A stretch of 64,000 nucleotides of DNA, from positions 1,922,001 through 1,986,000 of the forward strand of contig NZ_CP134399.1 in assembly GCF_002968295.1 (NCBI RefSeq), written 5' to 3'. Each line of letters starts with the position of its first letter. Position 1 is the first letter of the stretch. Shown here piece after piece: positions 18,219 to 26,195 of this stretch. The position numbers were made by a program, and so were the translations under genes. The notes beneath the pieces were generated by a model. It saw only the letters and a program-made list of their open reading frames with translations, had not been told where the DNA came from and did not search any database. The stretch comes from Mycobacterium sp. ITM-2016-00317 (lineage in GTDB: Bacteria > Actinomycetota > Actinomycetes > Mycobacteriales > Mycobacteriaceae).

Positions 18219-19660
18219 ACCCGCGCGAAGAGTGACCGGACCGCGGGCAGGTCGGGCTTTCCGGAGGGTGTGCGCGGGAGCTCGGCGACGATCACGATCT
18301 CGGTGGGGATCTCGTAGCGCGCCAGCCGGGAACCGAGGAACTCGGTGAGCCCGGCGGGATCGCCGCCGGCGCCTTCGCGTAGTTCCACCACCGCGACCGG
18401 TGTCTCCCCGAGGCGCGGATCCGGCGTGCCGATCACGGCGGCACCGGCCACCGCCGGGTGGCTCTCCAGCGCGGCCCGCACGTCGTCGGGCAGCACCTTG
18501 AACCCCCCTCGGATGATCGCCTGATCCGCGCGGCCCAGGATCCACAGGAATCCGTCGGCGTCGATGCGGGCCAGGTCGGTGGTGCGGATCCACTCTGCGT
18601 CGGGACCGAGCTGGGACGGCTTGACCTCCAGCAGACCGGGCTGGTCGGGCCGCAACGGCTGCCCCGCGTCGTCGACCACCCGCAGTTGCGCGCCGGGGTT
18701 GGCGCGGCCCACGCTGCCCCGCTTCGCATGCCAGTGCTCACGGTGGTCGGCCAGCGTCCAGCCGGCCACCCCGCCGCCGAATTCCGTCGCGGCGTAGGAG
18801 GTCAGCACCGGGACGCCGAACTTCTCGGTGAACGCGTCGGCGTCATCGGCCGACAGCGGCGCCGTCCCCGACGTCACCGCCAGGACACCTGCGAGGTCGT
18901 CGCGGGTCAGGTCGGAGTGCAGCACCGTGCGCAGCGCGGCGGGCACCAGCGACACCGCGCGCGGCCGGTGCTCGCGCACCGCGCGGGCCCACTTGTCGAG
19001 ATCGAAACGGCGCAGCAGCACGAACCGTCGTGCCTCGGCGACGCACAACAGGATGCGGTACACACCGCCCACGTGCACCAGCGGCGAGTTGACGATCGCC
19101 ACCCCGCGGCGCAACTCCGTCGGGGGAGCGGACTTCTCCGGGTCGTCGCCGATCACGCTGCGCGCGAGCATGTCGTAGGTCAGGTCGACCCGTTTGGGTG
19201 GTCCGGTGGTGCCGCTGGTCAGCATCCACACCGCCACACCCGGCCGACCGGCATCGGCGCCGGCCGGGCCGGGGGTGATCACCGGCGCCGTGTCCAGATC
19301 GCCGATTGCCACCGTGGTCGCGGTGGTCTGCCCGGCCAGCGTGTCGAGGTCCTCGGGCAGCCCTACGAGCACCGGCAACCGCAGCGCGGCGAGGTCCGCG
19401 CGGGTGCGGTCGTCGCCGCGAGCCGGGTTGATGACCACGACGGTGCCGCCGGCGGCCAGCACGCCGAGCAGCGCGGCGACATGGGCGGGCTCATTGCGCA
19501 GCATGATGCCGACCCGGCCGGTGCCTCCGGCCGCGCCGACCCGCCGCGCGAGCGTCGCCAGCTGTGCCCAGGTGAACCACTCACCTTCGAACTGCAGTGC
19601 GGGCGCGGCGGGGTCGAGGTCGAAGACGTCCGAGATGCGTTGTGAGAGTGCGCCCGCCAT
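18215..19660 (-). CDS. AMP-forming acyl-CoA ligase (FadD-like), first of three
   Basis: A 481-residue ANL ligase, slightly short for the family. Motifs: LTSGTTGPPKRVDLTYD (phosphate loop), SYAATEFGGG (A5 position), WIRTTDLARIDADGF where the usual TGD is TTD, GGFKVLPDDV and the catalytic Lys in TPSGKPDLPAV. The start is ATG at 19660 in a TGATG overlap with the crotonase stop. The A7 change (Gly to Thr) and the diverged A5 suggest a specialised substrate, but the catalytic Lys is kept. Confidence 0.85.
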   Translation of the reverse strand: MAGALSQRISDVFDLDPAAPALQFEGEWFTWAQLATLARRVGAAGGTGRVGIMLRNEPAHVAALLGVLAAGGTVVVINPARGDDRTRADLAALRLPVLVGLPEDLDTLAGQTTATTVAIGDLDTAPVITPGPAGADAGRPGVAVWMLTSGTTGPPKRVDLTYDMLARSVIGDDPEKSAPPTELRRGVAIVNSPLVHVGGVYRILLCVAEARRFVLLRRFDLDKWARAVREHRPRAVSLVPAALRTVLHSDLTRDDLAGVLAVTSGTAPLSADDADAFTEKFGVPVLTSYAATEFGGGVAGWTLADHREHWHAKRGSVGRANPGAQLRVVDDAGQPLRPDQPGLLEVKPSQLGPDAEWIRTTDLARIDADGFLWILGRADQAIIRGGFKVLPDDVRAALESHPAVAGAAVIGTPDPRLGETPVAVVELREGAGGDPAGLTEFLGSRLARYEIPTEIVIVAELPRTPSGKPDLPAVRSLFARV

Positions 19661-20439
19661 CACCGGATCCGGGGCGGGGTCTTCGGGATGGGGCGCTGGG
19701 CCAGTTCGTCCTTGGCTATCGGGTTGCCGAGCCGGGTGTAGATCAGGCCCTGGTCCATGGCGGCCCGGTAGGGCTTGTCGAGCGATTCCCAGATGGCTTT
19801 GACCGTGCCCTGGGTGGCCGTGGGGGGTTTGTCGGCGATGGTCGCGGCGATCTCGCGGGCCCGGTCCCACAGCTCGGCCTCGGCGACCACTTCGGTGACC
19901 AGGCCGATCCGCAGCGCGGTCTGGGCGCTTACCCGTTCGTCGTTACCCATCAACGCCATTCGCAGGGTGTCACCCAGACCGACACGGCGCATCAACCCGA
20001 CCGGCTCGAGGGCCGACACCAGTCCCGCGCTGACATGGGAGTCGAAGAACGTCGCGCCCTGCGCGCAGATCACGATGTCGGCCTCGTTGACGAAGTACAG
20101 CGCCCCGGCGGTGCACATCCCCTGAACGGCGCACACCACGGGCTTCCACATCTTCTGCCACTTCGGGCTGAGCAGTTCGCCGGGATCTTCGTGGTTCCAC
20201 ACGATGTCAGGTTGGCCGTAGCGCGATTTCACGTCCAGGCCCGCGCTGAAGGCCCGTTCACCGGCGGCGCGCAGCACGACGGCGTTGATATCCTCGTCGG
20301 CTTTGATGATCTGCCAGACCGTGCGCATCTCCTCGCACATGGTGCGGTTGAAGGAGTTCAGCGCCTCGGGCCGGTTCAGGGTGACCGTGGCGACGCGGCT
20401 GTCGTGGTCCAGGTCGAGCAGGACGGTGTCGAACATCAT
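19660..20439 (-). CDS. Crotonase-superfamily protein lacking both canonical hydratase glutamates
   Basis: About 259 residues with a clear crotonase fold: TLNRPEALNSFNR, the oxyanion-hole segment ERAFSAGLDVKS and QGMCTAGALYFVNEAD. Against rat enoyl-CoA hydratase the two catalytic Glu positions become Tyr (TAGALY) and His (FFDSHV). A Glu in GLVSALEPVG could take over, as in isomerase- or hydrolase-type crotonases. A simple hydratase is therefore unlikely; isomerisation, C-C bond hydrolysis or thioester chemistry are options. The start at 20439 gives an ATGA overlap with the upstream crotonase; ATG at 20445 is also in frame. Confidence 0.82.
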   Translation of the reverse strand: MMFDTVLLDLDHDSRVATVTLNRPEALNSFNRTMCEEMRTVWQIIKADEDINAVVLRAAGERAFSAGLDVKSRYGQPDIVWNHEDPGELLSPKWQKMWKPVVCAVQGMCTAGALYFVNEADIVICAQGATFFDSHVSAGLVSALEPVGLMRRVGLGDTLRMALMGNDERVSAQTALRIGLVTEVVAEAELWDRAREIAATIADKPPTATQGTVKAIWESLDKPYRAAMDQGLIYTRLGNPIAKDELAQRPIPKTPPRIR

Positions 20440-21248
20440 CGGCATTGCCAGTCCGGGGTGCGCTTCTCGACGAACGCGCGCGGGCCTTCCTGGGCGTCCT
20501 CGGTGCGCACCACCCGCTCGCGGAACGTCTCGGCGAGGATCTCGCCCTCCAGCAGGGGCAGATCCAGGGTCTTGTGAATGGCCAGTCGGGTGCCGCGCAC
20601 CGCCAGCGGGGCGTTGGAGTTCACGATGTCGGCGATCTCGTGCGCGCGTGCGAGCAGGTTGTCGTGCGGAACCACCTCGGTGATCATGCCGAGTTCGTAG
20701 GCGCGTTCGGCGCTCATCCGTTCGTGCTTGCCGGTCAAGGCCATCCGCAGCGCCACCGACCGGGGCAGCACCCGCGCCAGCCGCACCATCTCGCGGGCGG
20801 CGACCAGACCGATGCTGACGTGCGGGTCGAAGAAGGTGGCCTTGTCGGAGGCGATCACGATGTCGCCGGTGGTCACCCAGTCCAGCCCGGCGCCGCAACA
20901 GATTCCGTTGATCGCGGCGAGCACGGGCTTGGCCATCCTGCGGAATGGCGGGGTGCCTTCCTGGGGCGCCTCCCACTGGTCGTAGGTGGACAGGTAGGGC
21001 CGTTCGTAGAGGACCCTGCCGTCGTCGGGAATCTCCTTGACGTCGGCGCCGGTGCAGAATGCCCGCCCGGTGCCGGTGACGATCATCAGCCAGATGTCGT
21101 CGTCGCTCTCGGCTTCGTCGTAGGCGGCGCGCAGCTCGGTGATCATGTGCGGCGACAGCGCGTTCAGCGCCTCGGGCCGGTTCAGGGTGATGGTGGCCTT
21201 GTGGCCGTCGACCTCGTAGCCGATCGTGTCGTAGCTGGAAGAGCTCAC
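20436..21248 (-). CDS. Crotonase-superfamily protein with atypical active site
   Basis: A 270-residue crotonase. The oxyanion region is TGRAFCTGADVKEI and the second loop GICCGAGLDWVTTGD. The two usual catalytic Glu positions are Asp (GAGLD) and His (FFDPHV). A Glu occurs at GLVAAREMV, the same place as in the neighbouring crotonase at 19660, so the two form an atypical pair. The GTG start at 21248 is 13 bp after the previous crotonase stop. Annotation as enoyl-CoA hydratase would be by fold only. Confidence 0.82.
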   Translation of the reverse strand: MSSSSYDTIGYEVDGHKATITLNRPEALNALSPHMITELRAAYDEAESDDDIWLMIVTGTGRAFCTGADVKEIPDDGRVLYERPYLSTYDQWEAPQEGTPPFRRMAKPVLAAINGICCGAGLDWVTTGDIVIASDKATFFDPHVSIGLVAAREMVRLARVLPRSVALRMALTGKHERMSAERAYELGMITEVVPHDNLLARAHEIADIVNSNAPLAVRGTRLAIHKTLDLPLLEGEILAETFRERVVRTEDAQEGPRAFVEKRTPDWQCR

Positions 21249-21261
21249 GTGCCTACTTTCC

Positions 21262-22059
21262 TCATCTACCTTCGAAGCCGGGGGCGCGACGGTCCCGGAA
21301 GGCCGCCAGACCCTCCCTGAAATCAGCGGTCCTGCAAGACAATTCCAATCCGGACAGTTCGTGGGCCATCGCCTGGGGCAGGGTCGCGTGCAGGCCGTAG
21401 TGGATCGCCTGCTTGGCCAGTCCGATCGCGACCGTGGGTCCCGAGGCCAGTCGGGCCACCAGATCGTCGGCCGCCGAATCGATCTCGGCGTCGGGCACGC
21501 TCTGGTGGATCAGCCCCCAGTCGGCCGCGTCGGCACCGGTCACCTTCTCGCCGAGGAGCAGCATGCGTTTGGCGCGTGCCACCCCGGCGAGGCGGGGGAG
21601 CAGCCAGGTCGAGCCGGAGTCCGGACTGAACCCGCGGTCGACGAACGGCTCCCACAGGGTCGCGTCGGGCGTGGCGAGGGCGAAGTCCGCGGCCAGCACC
21701 AGGTTGGCGCCGAGGCCGACGGCCCAGCCGCGCACGGTGCAGACCACCGGCAGTTGAACGGTGGCGAGAAGTTCCACAACGCGGTTCGCCGCATGGGGGA
21801 TGCGCCGGACCAGGTTGCCGGGCCGGGGCTTGCGGTCGCTGTCGTTGGTGGTCACCCAGTCCGCGCCGGCGCAGAAGTCCCCGCCGCTGCCGGTCAGGTG
21901 GATCGCGCGCAACCCGTCGTCGGAGGCGGCAGTGGTCAGCACGCCGACGAGTTCGTCGATCATCCTGTGGCTCAACGAGTTCCGGCGCTCCGGACGGTCC
22001 AGGGTGATCCGCAGGACGGAATCGTTGCGGGCCAGTCGCACCGCGCCTTCCTCCGGCAC
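21262..22059 (-). CDS. Crotonase-superfamily protein, PaaG-like
   Basis: A 265-residue crotonase and the first gene of the six-gene minus operon. It has LDRPERRNSL, GGDFCAGADWV and RGWAVGLGANLVLAAD. The hydratase Glu positions are Asn (GLGAN) and Phe (LWEPFV), but an Asp follows in GFSPDSGSTWLLPRL. An Asp at that point is used by PaaG-type isomerases, which shift double bonds in ring-derived acyl-CoAs. An isomerase role is therefore more likely than hydration. The start is GTG at 22059, with divergent promoters between it and the GntR gene. Confidence 0.82.
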   Translation of the reverse strand: MPEEGAVRLARNDSVLRITLDRPERRNSLSHRMIDELVGVLTTAASDDGLRAIHLTGSGGDFCAGADWVTTNDSDRKPRPGNLVRRIPHAANRVVELLATVQLPVVCTVRGWAVGLGANLVLAADFALATPDATLWEPFVDRGFSPDSGSTWLLPRLAGVARAKRMLLLGEKVTGADAADWGLIHQSVPDAEIDSAADDLVARLASGPTVAIGLAKQAIHYGLHATLPQAMAHELSGLELSCRTADFREGLAAFRDRRAPGFEGR

Positions 22060-22155
22060 CGTCCCACCTTTCGATCGGCTATACAGATAGCCATACAGTT
22101 AGTGCCTCGATTACTATCCTGTACAACTTAGCAAGGAAAGGCTGTCCGCGGAACA
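22060..22155. promoter_or_regulatory. Divergent promoter region with repeats, crotonase operon / GntR gene
   Basis: This 96-bp gap carries a direct repeat of ATACAG (22081-22086 and 22093-22098), a TACTAT -10-like hexamer for the plus strand (22112-22117) and a GT-ACA-AC core (22121-22127) that resembles the centre of FadR-family GntR operators. The adjacent GntR protein is the obvious candidate to bind. No exact consensus palindrome is present, so this is tentative. Confidence 0.4.
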
Positions 22156-22950
22156 GTGTCGTCTCAGCTGCCAGCACCACGCATTCGTCAGCCGCGGGTC
22201 GCCGAACTCGTGGCCTCCCGGCTGCGCGACGACATCCTGACCGGCCGCCTCGCCGAAGGTGACGTGCTGCCGTCGCAGGAGTCCTTGTTCGCTCAATTCG
22301 GGGTGAGTCCGCCGGTGGTACGGGAGGCGATGCACATCCTGGAGTCCGACGGGCTGATCTCGGTGCGCCGGGGCAACGTCGGGGGAGCGGTCGTGCATCT
22401 GCCGTCCGCCGAACGCACCGCGCAGATGATCGGCATGGTGCTGCAGACCCGCGCGGCCACCCCGGCCGACGTCAGCGAGGCGCTGCTGCATCTCGAGCCG
22501 ATCTGCGCAGGGCTGTGTGCCGCCCGCGAGGACCGGATGACCGAGGTGGTGCCGCATCTGCAGGCCGCGATCGATCTTCAGGTCGAGCAGTTCGACACGT
22601 CGTCGCGTTATGTGCCGAACGCCCGCAGGTTCCACGAGGCCATCGTGCGCCGGTGTGGCAACGAGCCGATGATCCTGGTGATCGGCGCGCTTGAGGTGAT
22701 CTGGTCGGCGCACGAGTCCTCGGTGTGGAGTGACGAGTGCCGTCCCGCGGACCCGATGCGACCGCCCACCATGCGGGCCGCGCTGCGCGACCACCACCGG
22801 TTGCTCGCGGCCATCGCCGAGGGCGACCCGGCGCGTGCGGTGCGCCTGGCCCAGCAGCACCTGGCGGCGGCTCGCCGCGACACGCTGGCCGCAGCATCCA
22901 GCGAAACCATTGAGGCAAGACTGATTTCGAACGGACAGGACTGGACATGA
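22156..22950 (+). CDS. GntR-family regulator, FadR/FCD subgroup
   Basis: A 264-residue GntR regulator. The winged helix covers about residues 12-80 (VASRLRDDILTGRLAEGDVLPSQ as two parts, then LFAQFGVSPPVVREAM), followed by an FCD domain with RFHEAIVRRCG and RDHHRLLAAI supplying probable metal ligands. The GTG start is at 22156. It diverges from the six-gene ligase/crotonase operon and overlaps the next crotonase by ATGA, so it probably controls both sides. It differs from the GntR protein at 13208. Confidence 0.87.
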   Translation: MSSQLPAPRIRQPRVAELVASRLRDDILTGRLAEGDVLPSQESLFAQFGVSPPVVREAMHILESDGLISVRRGNVGGAVVHLPSAERTAQMIGMVLQTRAATPADVSEALLHLEPICAGLCAAREDRMTEVVPHLQAAIDLQVEQFDTSSRYVPNARRFHEAIVRRCGNEPMILVIGALEVIWSAHESSVWSDECRPADPMRPPTMRAALRDHHRLLAAIAEGDPARAVRLAQQHLAAARRDTLAAASSETIEARLISNGQDWT

Positions 22951-23867
22951 CCACCGCCGCCGATGACCGCGTGCTCTTCGACGTCGACCGCGACAAGCGG
23001 ATCGCGACCATCACTCTGAACAACCCGGCCCGGCGCAACTCCTACGACGCCGCCATGCGGGAGCAGCTGGCCCGCTATCTCGATCAGGTGGCCGAGGACG
23101 ACGACCTGACCGTGGTGCTGCTGCGCGGCGCCGAAGGCGTGTTCAGCACGGGGGCGGATATGAACAACGCGTACGGCTGGTATGGCGGCGGCGGCGGCGA
23201 TGAGCGCTCGCGCGAAGAGCAATCAAGTGAAGAGGGGTCAGGTGGTGCGCGCTCGCGCCGGCCCAGCCAGCGCAGGCGCCTCACGGTGGACCGCAAGTCT
23301 TTCGGCTTCTACCACAATCTGATGGGCTTCCCGAAGGTCACCGTCGGCGAGATCAGCGGGTATGCGCTCGGCGGCGGCTTCGAGATGGCGCTGATGACCG
23401 ACATCTCGGTGGTCGCCCGCGACACCAGGATCGGGATGCCGGCCACCCGGTTCCTGGGCCCGGCGCTGGGCAGCCTGCACATGTTCTTCCACCGCCTGGG
23501 TCCGGTGCTGGCCAGGCGGCTGCTGTTGACCGGGGACGTGATCACGGCCGCTGAGGTCGAGCACCTGGGTGTCTTCACCGACACCTGCGACGCCGCAGCG
23601 GTGCCGGTGCGGGCGCGGTACTGGGCCGAGAAGGCCGCGAAGATGCCCGCCGACGGTGTCGTCATCGCCAAGGAGGCGTTCCGTCTGGTCGAGCAGAGCC
23701 AGGCCTACCAGGGAGAAGAGGTCGCCAGTTACCTGTTCCACGCCTACGGCACGAACCTGCAGTTCGCCGACGGCGAGTTCAACTTCGTCAAGACCCGCGC
23801 CGAGCACGGCACCAGGGAGGCGTTCCGGCTGCGTGACGAGCATTTCTTCGTCCCTGAGCCGGAGTGA
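22947..23867 (+). CDS. Enoyl-CoA hydratase/isomerase with low-complexity insert
   Basis: A 306-residue crotonase, longer than the usual 260. It has TLNNPARRNSYD, EGVFSTGADMNNA and ISGYALGGGFEMALMTD. The first catalytic Glu is kept (GGGFE), while the second position is Ala (GMPATR). Between residues about 80 and 112 there is a Gly-, Ser-, Glu- and Arg-rich insert directly after the oxyanion-hole segment, encoded by DNA with a repeated GCGCTCGCGC (23204-23213 and 23249-23258). The rest of the fold resumes normally. It is translationally coupled to the GntR gene (ATGA). Confidence 0.83.
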   Translation: MTTAADDRVLFDVDRDKRIATITLNNPARRNSYDAAMREQLARYLDQVAEDDDLTVVLLRGAEGVFSTGADMNNAYGWYGGGGGDERSREEQSSEEGSGGARSRRPSQRRRLTVDRKSFGFYHNLMGFPKVTVGEISGYALGGGFEMALMTDISVVARDTRIGMPATRFLGPALGSLHMFFHRLGPVLARRLLLTGDVITAAEVEHLGVFTDTCDAAAVPVRARYWAEKAAKMPADGVVIAKEAFRLVEQSQAYQGEEVASYLFHAYGTNLQFADGEFNFVKTRAEHGTREAFRLRDEHFFVPEPE

Positions 23868-23877
23868 CCCGCCTCAC

Positions 23878-23935
23878 CCGTGATCAGGGCTACAGTATCT
23901 GTTAGTTTTGTAACGTATTTCTGTAACGAAACCGA
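23878..23935 (+). promoter_or_regulatory. Promoter region of thiolase gene with one operator half-site
   Basis: TACAGT at 23891-23896 reads as a -10 element and forms part of CTACAGTAT (23890-23898), which matches one half of the 21-bp inverted repeat found at six other promoters. The second half is not recognisable here. Two TGTAACG repeats follow (23910-23916 and 23922-23928). Control by the same regulator is possible but weakly supported. Confidence 0.35.
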
Positions 23936-23944
23936 GGTCAGAGC

Positions 23945-25120
23945 ATGCCAACACCCGTCATCGTCGGTGCTGCCAGGACGGCCATCGGCCGCTCGTTCAA
24001 GGGCACACTCGTCAACACCCCGCCCGAGACGCTGATCACCACGGTGCTGCCCGAGGTCGTCCGCCGCTCGGGCGTCGACCCGGCCGATATCGACGACATC
24101 ATCTTCGCCGAATCCCATTACGGCGGCGGCGATCTCGCGCGGTACGCGGCAGACGCCACCGGGCTGCAGCATGTTCCGGGCCAGTCGGTGAACCGGCACT
24201 GCGCCGGCAGCCTGACCGCGATCGGCAACGCCGCTGCGCAGATCGGCTCCGGCATGGAGCGGGTGCTGATCGCCGGCGGCGTGCAGTCGCTGTCGATGAC
24301 CCCGCTGACCAACTGGCGCATCCCGGGACCCGAGCTGAAGTTCGAGGAGCGGTGGATGCCGCCCACCCACGTCGAGACCCCCGACGCCCCGACCAAGGAC
24401 ATGTCGATCACGGTCGGCTGGAACACCGCGCAGGCCGCCGGCATCACCCGTGAGGACATGGACGCGTGGGCGGCGCGGTCGCATCAGCGCGCGGTGGCGG
24501 CTCAGGATGCCGGCAAGTTCCTCGACGAGATCGTGCCGTTGAAGGTCGAGCAGTTCGACGGTTCGGTGATCGACTTCAGCGTCGACGAGCACCCGCGCCG
24601 TGACACCACGGTCGAGAAGCTGGCCGGCTTGAAGGTGCTGCATCCCGAGATCGAGGGCTTCTCGATCACCGCGGGCAACAGCAGCGGGACCAACGACGCG
24701 GCGGCCGGCGTCGCTGTCGTCGAGGCCGACTACGCGGCCGCCAACAACCTCACGGTGATGGCCAAGGTCCGGGCGTGGGGTGCGGTCGGCGTCGCCCCGC
24801 GCGACACCGGTCTGGGCGGCGTCCGGGTCATCGGCCGGGTGCTGGACAAGGCTGGTCTGAAGCCGTCCGATGTGACGCTGTGGGAGATTAACGAGGCGTT
24901 CGCGTCCGTGCCGATCGCCGCGGTGCGCGAGTACGGCATCGACGAGGAACTGGTCAACTTCTCCGGCAGCGGGTGCAGCCTCGGTCATCCGATCGCCGCC
25001 TCCGGCGCGCGGATGATCACCACGCTGATCTACGAGCTGCAGCGCCGCGGCGGCGGTATCGGTGTCGCCGCGATGTGCGCGGGCGGTGGCCAGGGCGGCG
25101 GCGTGGTCATCGAGGTCTGA
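23945..25120 (+). CDS. Thiolase (acetyl-CoA acyltransferase family)
   Basis: A 391-residue degradative thiolase. The nucleophilic Cys is in NRHCAGSLTA near residue 85; NEAF is in EINEAFASVP, the His in SLGHPIAASGARM and the second Cys in AAMCAGGGQGGG. All catalytic residues are present, so 3-ketoacyl-CoA cleavage is likely. ATG at 23945 follows GAGGTCAG. It has its own promoter, 77 bp after the crotonase, and ends in a strong hairpin shared with the convergent TetR gene. Confidence 0.9.
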   Translation: MPTPVIVGAARTAIGRSFKGTLVNTPPETLITTVLPEVVRRSGVDPADIDDIIFAESHYGGGDLARYAADATGLQHVPGQSVNRHCAGSLTAIGNAAAQIGSGMERVLIAGGVQSLSMTPLTNWRIPGPELKFEERWMPPTHVETPDAPTKDMSITVGWNTAQAAGITREDMDAWAARSHQRAVAAQDAGKFLDEIVPLKVEQFDGSVIDFSVDEHPRRDTTVEKLAGLKVLHPEIEGFSITAGNSSGTNDAAAGVAVVEADYAAANNLTVMAKVRAWGAVGVAPRDTGLGGVRVIGRVLDKAGLKPSDVTLWEINEAFASVPIAAVREYGIDEELVNFSGSGCSLGHPIAASGARMITTLIYELQRRGGGIGVAAMCAGGGQGGGVVIEV

Positions 25121-25126
25121 CCCTTG

Positions 25127-25176
25127 CGCCGAACGCGCTTTCCGCGCGCGAATTCATGCGGAAAGCGCGTTCGGCG
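25127..25176. terminator. Perfect 19-bp hairpin between convergent thiolase and TetR genes
   Basis: Arms 25127-25145 and 25158-25176 pair perfectly around a 12-base loop. The arm core is GAACGCGCTTTCC. It sits 6 bp after the thiolase stop and 5 bp before the end of the TetR gene, so it can end transcription from both sides. No T-tract is present. Confidence 0.7.
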
Positions 25177-25181
25177 GGGGC

Positions 25182-25940
25182 TCAGCGCTTGCGGGCGGTG
25201 GCGGCCTTCGTGGCTTTCGTCGCCTTGCGGGCCGGCTTGGCGTTCTGCGCGATGAGCCGCTCGGCGTGGTCGAGGATGCACGTCAGCCCGAACTCGAAGT
25301 TGCGGTCGTCGGACCCGCTCAGGTGGTGGCCCTGCTGGGTCACCGCGGCCAGCAGTGGGGCGGTGACCGGATCGATCGTCATCGTGTCGTCGATGTCCCC
25401 ATGGCTGTCCTCGCCCGCGAGGTTCTTCTCGCGGAGACGCTGCAGCACCACCGAGCCGCGCACGTGCACGGACATCGCCGAGTAGGTGTCGAAGGCGTCC
25501 TCGGGGGACAGGCCGGCCTCGACCAGGCTGCTGATCGCCTTCTCGACCTCTTGCGCACCGAGCTTCGCCGCCCGCGGGCTCAGCGCGGAGCGGATCAGGA
25601 TCAGATCGCACAGGATGGGGTTGCCGTTGAACGTCTGCCGCATCGACCGGGCATGGTTGGCCAGGGTCTCGCGCCAGTCCTTGGCCTCCACGTACGGCGT
25701 CGCGAACGCGTACTGCCGCAGCGCGCGGTCGGTCATCGCGTTGAGCAGATCGTCCTTCTTGCGGAAGTACCAGTAGATGCTCGTGACGCCGACGCCGAGA
25801 TGCTTGCCCAGCAGCGGCATGCTCAGGTTGTCGATGCCGACCTGTTCGGCGAGTTCGAAGGCGCCGTTGATGATGTCGTCGGGGTTGATGGATCCGCGCT
25901 CGCGTCGTTGACGCTTCTCGGCGGTCGCCTGCTTCGCCAC
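25182..25940 (-). CDS. TetR-family repressor with basic C-terminal tail
   Basis: A 252-residue TetR regulator. The N-terminal helix-turn-helix is at about residues 20-65 (IINGAFELAEQVGIDNLSM, LGKHLGVGVTSIYWYFRKK), followed by a ligand-binding helical domain. The last 20 or so residues are Lys/Ala/Thr/Arg-rich (ARKATKATKAATARKR), like the tails of mycobacterial nucleoid proteins. GTG at 25940 has GGAGG 9 bp upstream. It is divergent from the crotonase-SDR operon whose promoter holds the best-placed copy of the 21-bp inverted repeat (26122-26142), which makes it the leading candidate for the regulon's repressor. Confidence 0.87.
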   Translation of the reverse strand: MAKQATAEKRQRRERGSINPDDIINGAFELAEQVGIDNLSMPLLGKHLGVGVTSIYWYFRKKDDLLNAMTDRALRQYAFATPYVEAKDWRETLANHARSMRQTFNGNPILCDLILIRSALSPRAAKLGAQEVEKAISSLVEAGLSPEDAFDTYSAMSVHVRGSVVLQRLREKNLAGEDSHGDIDDTMTIDPVTAPLLAAVTQQGHHLSGSDDRNFEFGLTCILDHAERLIAQNAKPARKATKATKAATARKR

Positions 25941-26121
25941 TGTCGGGCACCTCCATCGCTTCGATGCTGCACGGAGCAGCTCCCCGGGCCGGGGTGGTGG
26001 TCGTACCAGACGGCGCTGGATAGGCTGGCCTGCGCCTTTGCCGCCAGAGGACCGCACCGCCGTGTGCAGCGACCTTACCGCCTGCCTCGGGACCGGAACC
26101 TCGCGCGCCCGTTCCGGCCTT

Positions 26122-26142
26122 TTACTGTAAGTCCTATAGTAA
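26122..26142. promoter_or_regulatory. Operator-like 21-bp inverted repeat over a -10 element
   Basis: TTACTGTAA-GTC-CTATAGTAA. The right half contains TATAGT (26135-26140), a good -10 for the plus-strand crotonase operon, so a bound protein would block transcription. The left half is identical to that at 43357-43377. The divergent TetR gene begins 182 bp away. Confidence 0.65.
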
Positions 26143-26195
26143 GGTTTTCCAGCGATATGCGGGGACAACTCCGCGCGAAAGGCGAAGGGCGACAA

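Noticed and set aside
23878..23898. A seventh copy of the 21-bp inverted repeat before the thiolase gene
   Set aside because: CTACAGTAT fits one half, but the other half (CCGTGATCA) does not, so it is listed only as a promoter with a half-site.
26122..26142. KstR or KstR2 operator identity for the shared inverted repeat
   Set aside because: The repeat lacks the AAC..GTT and CAAG..CTTG cores of those regulators, so it was not assigned to cholesterol regulation.
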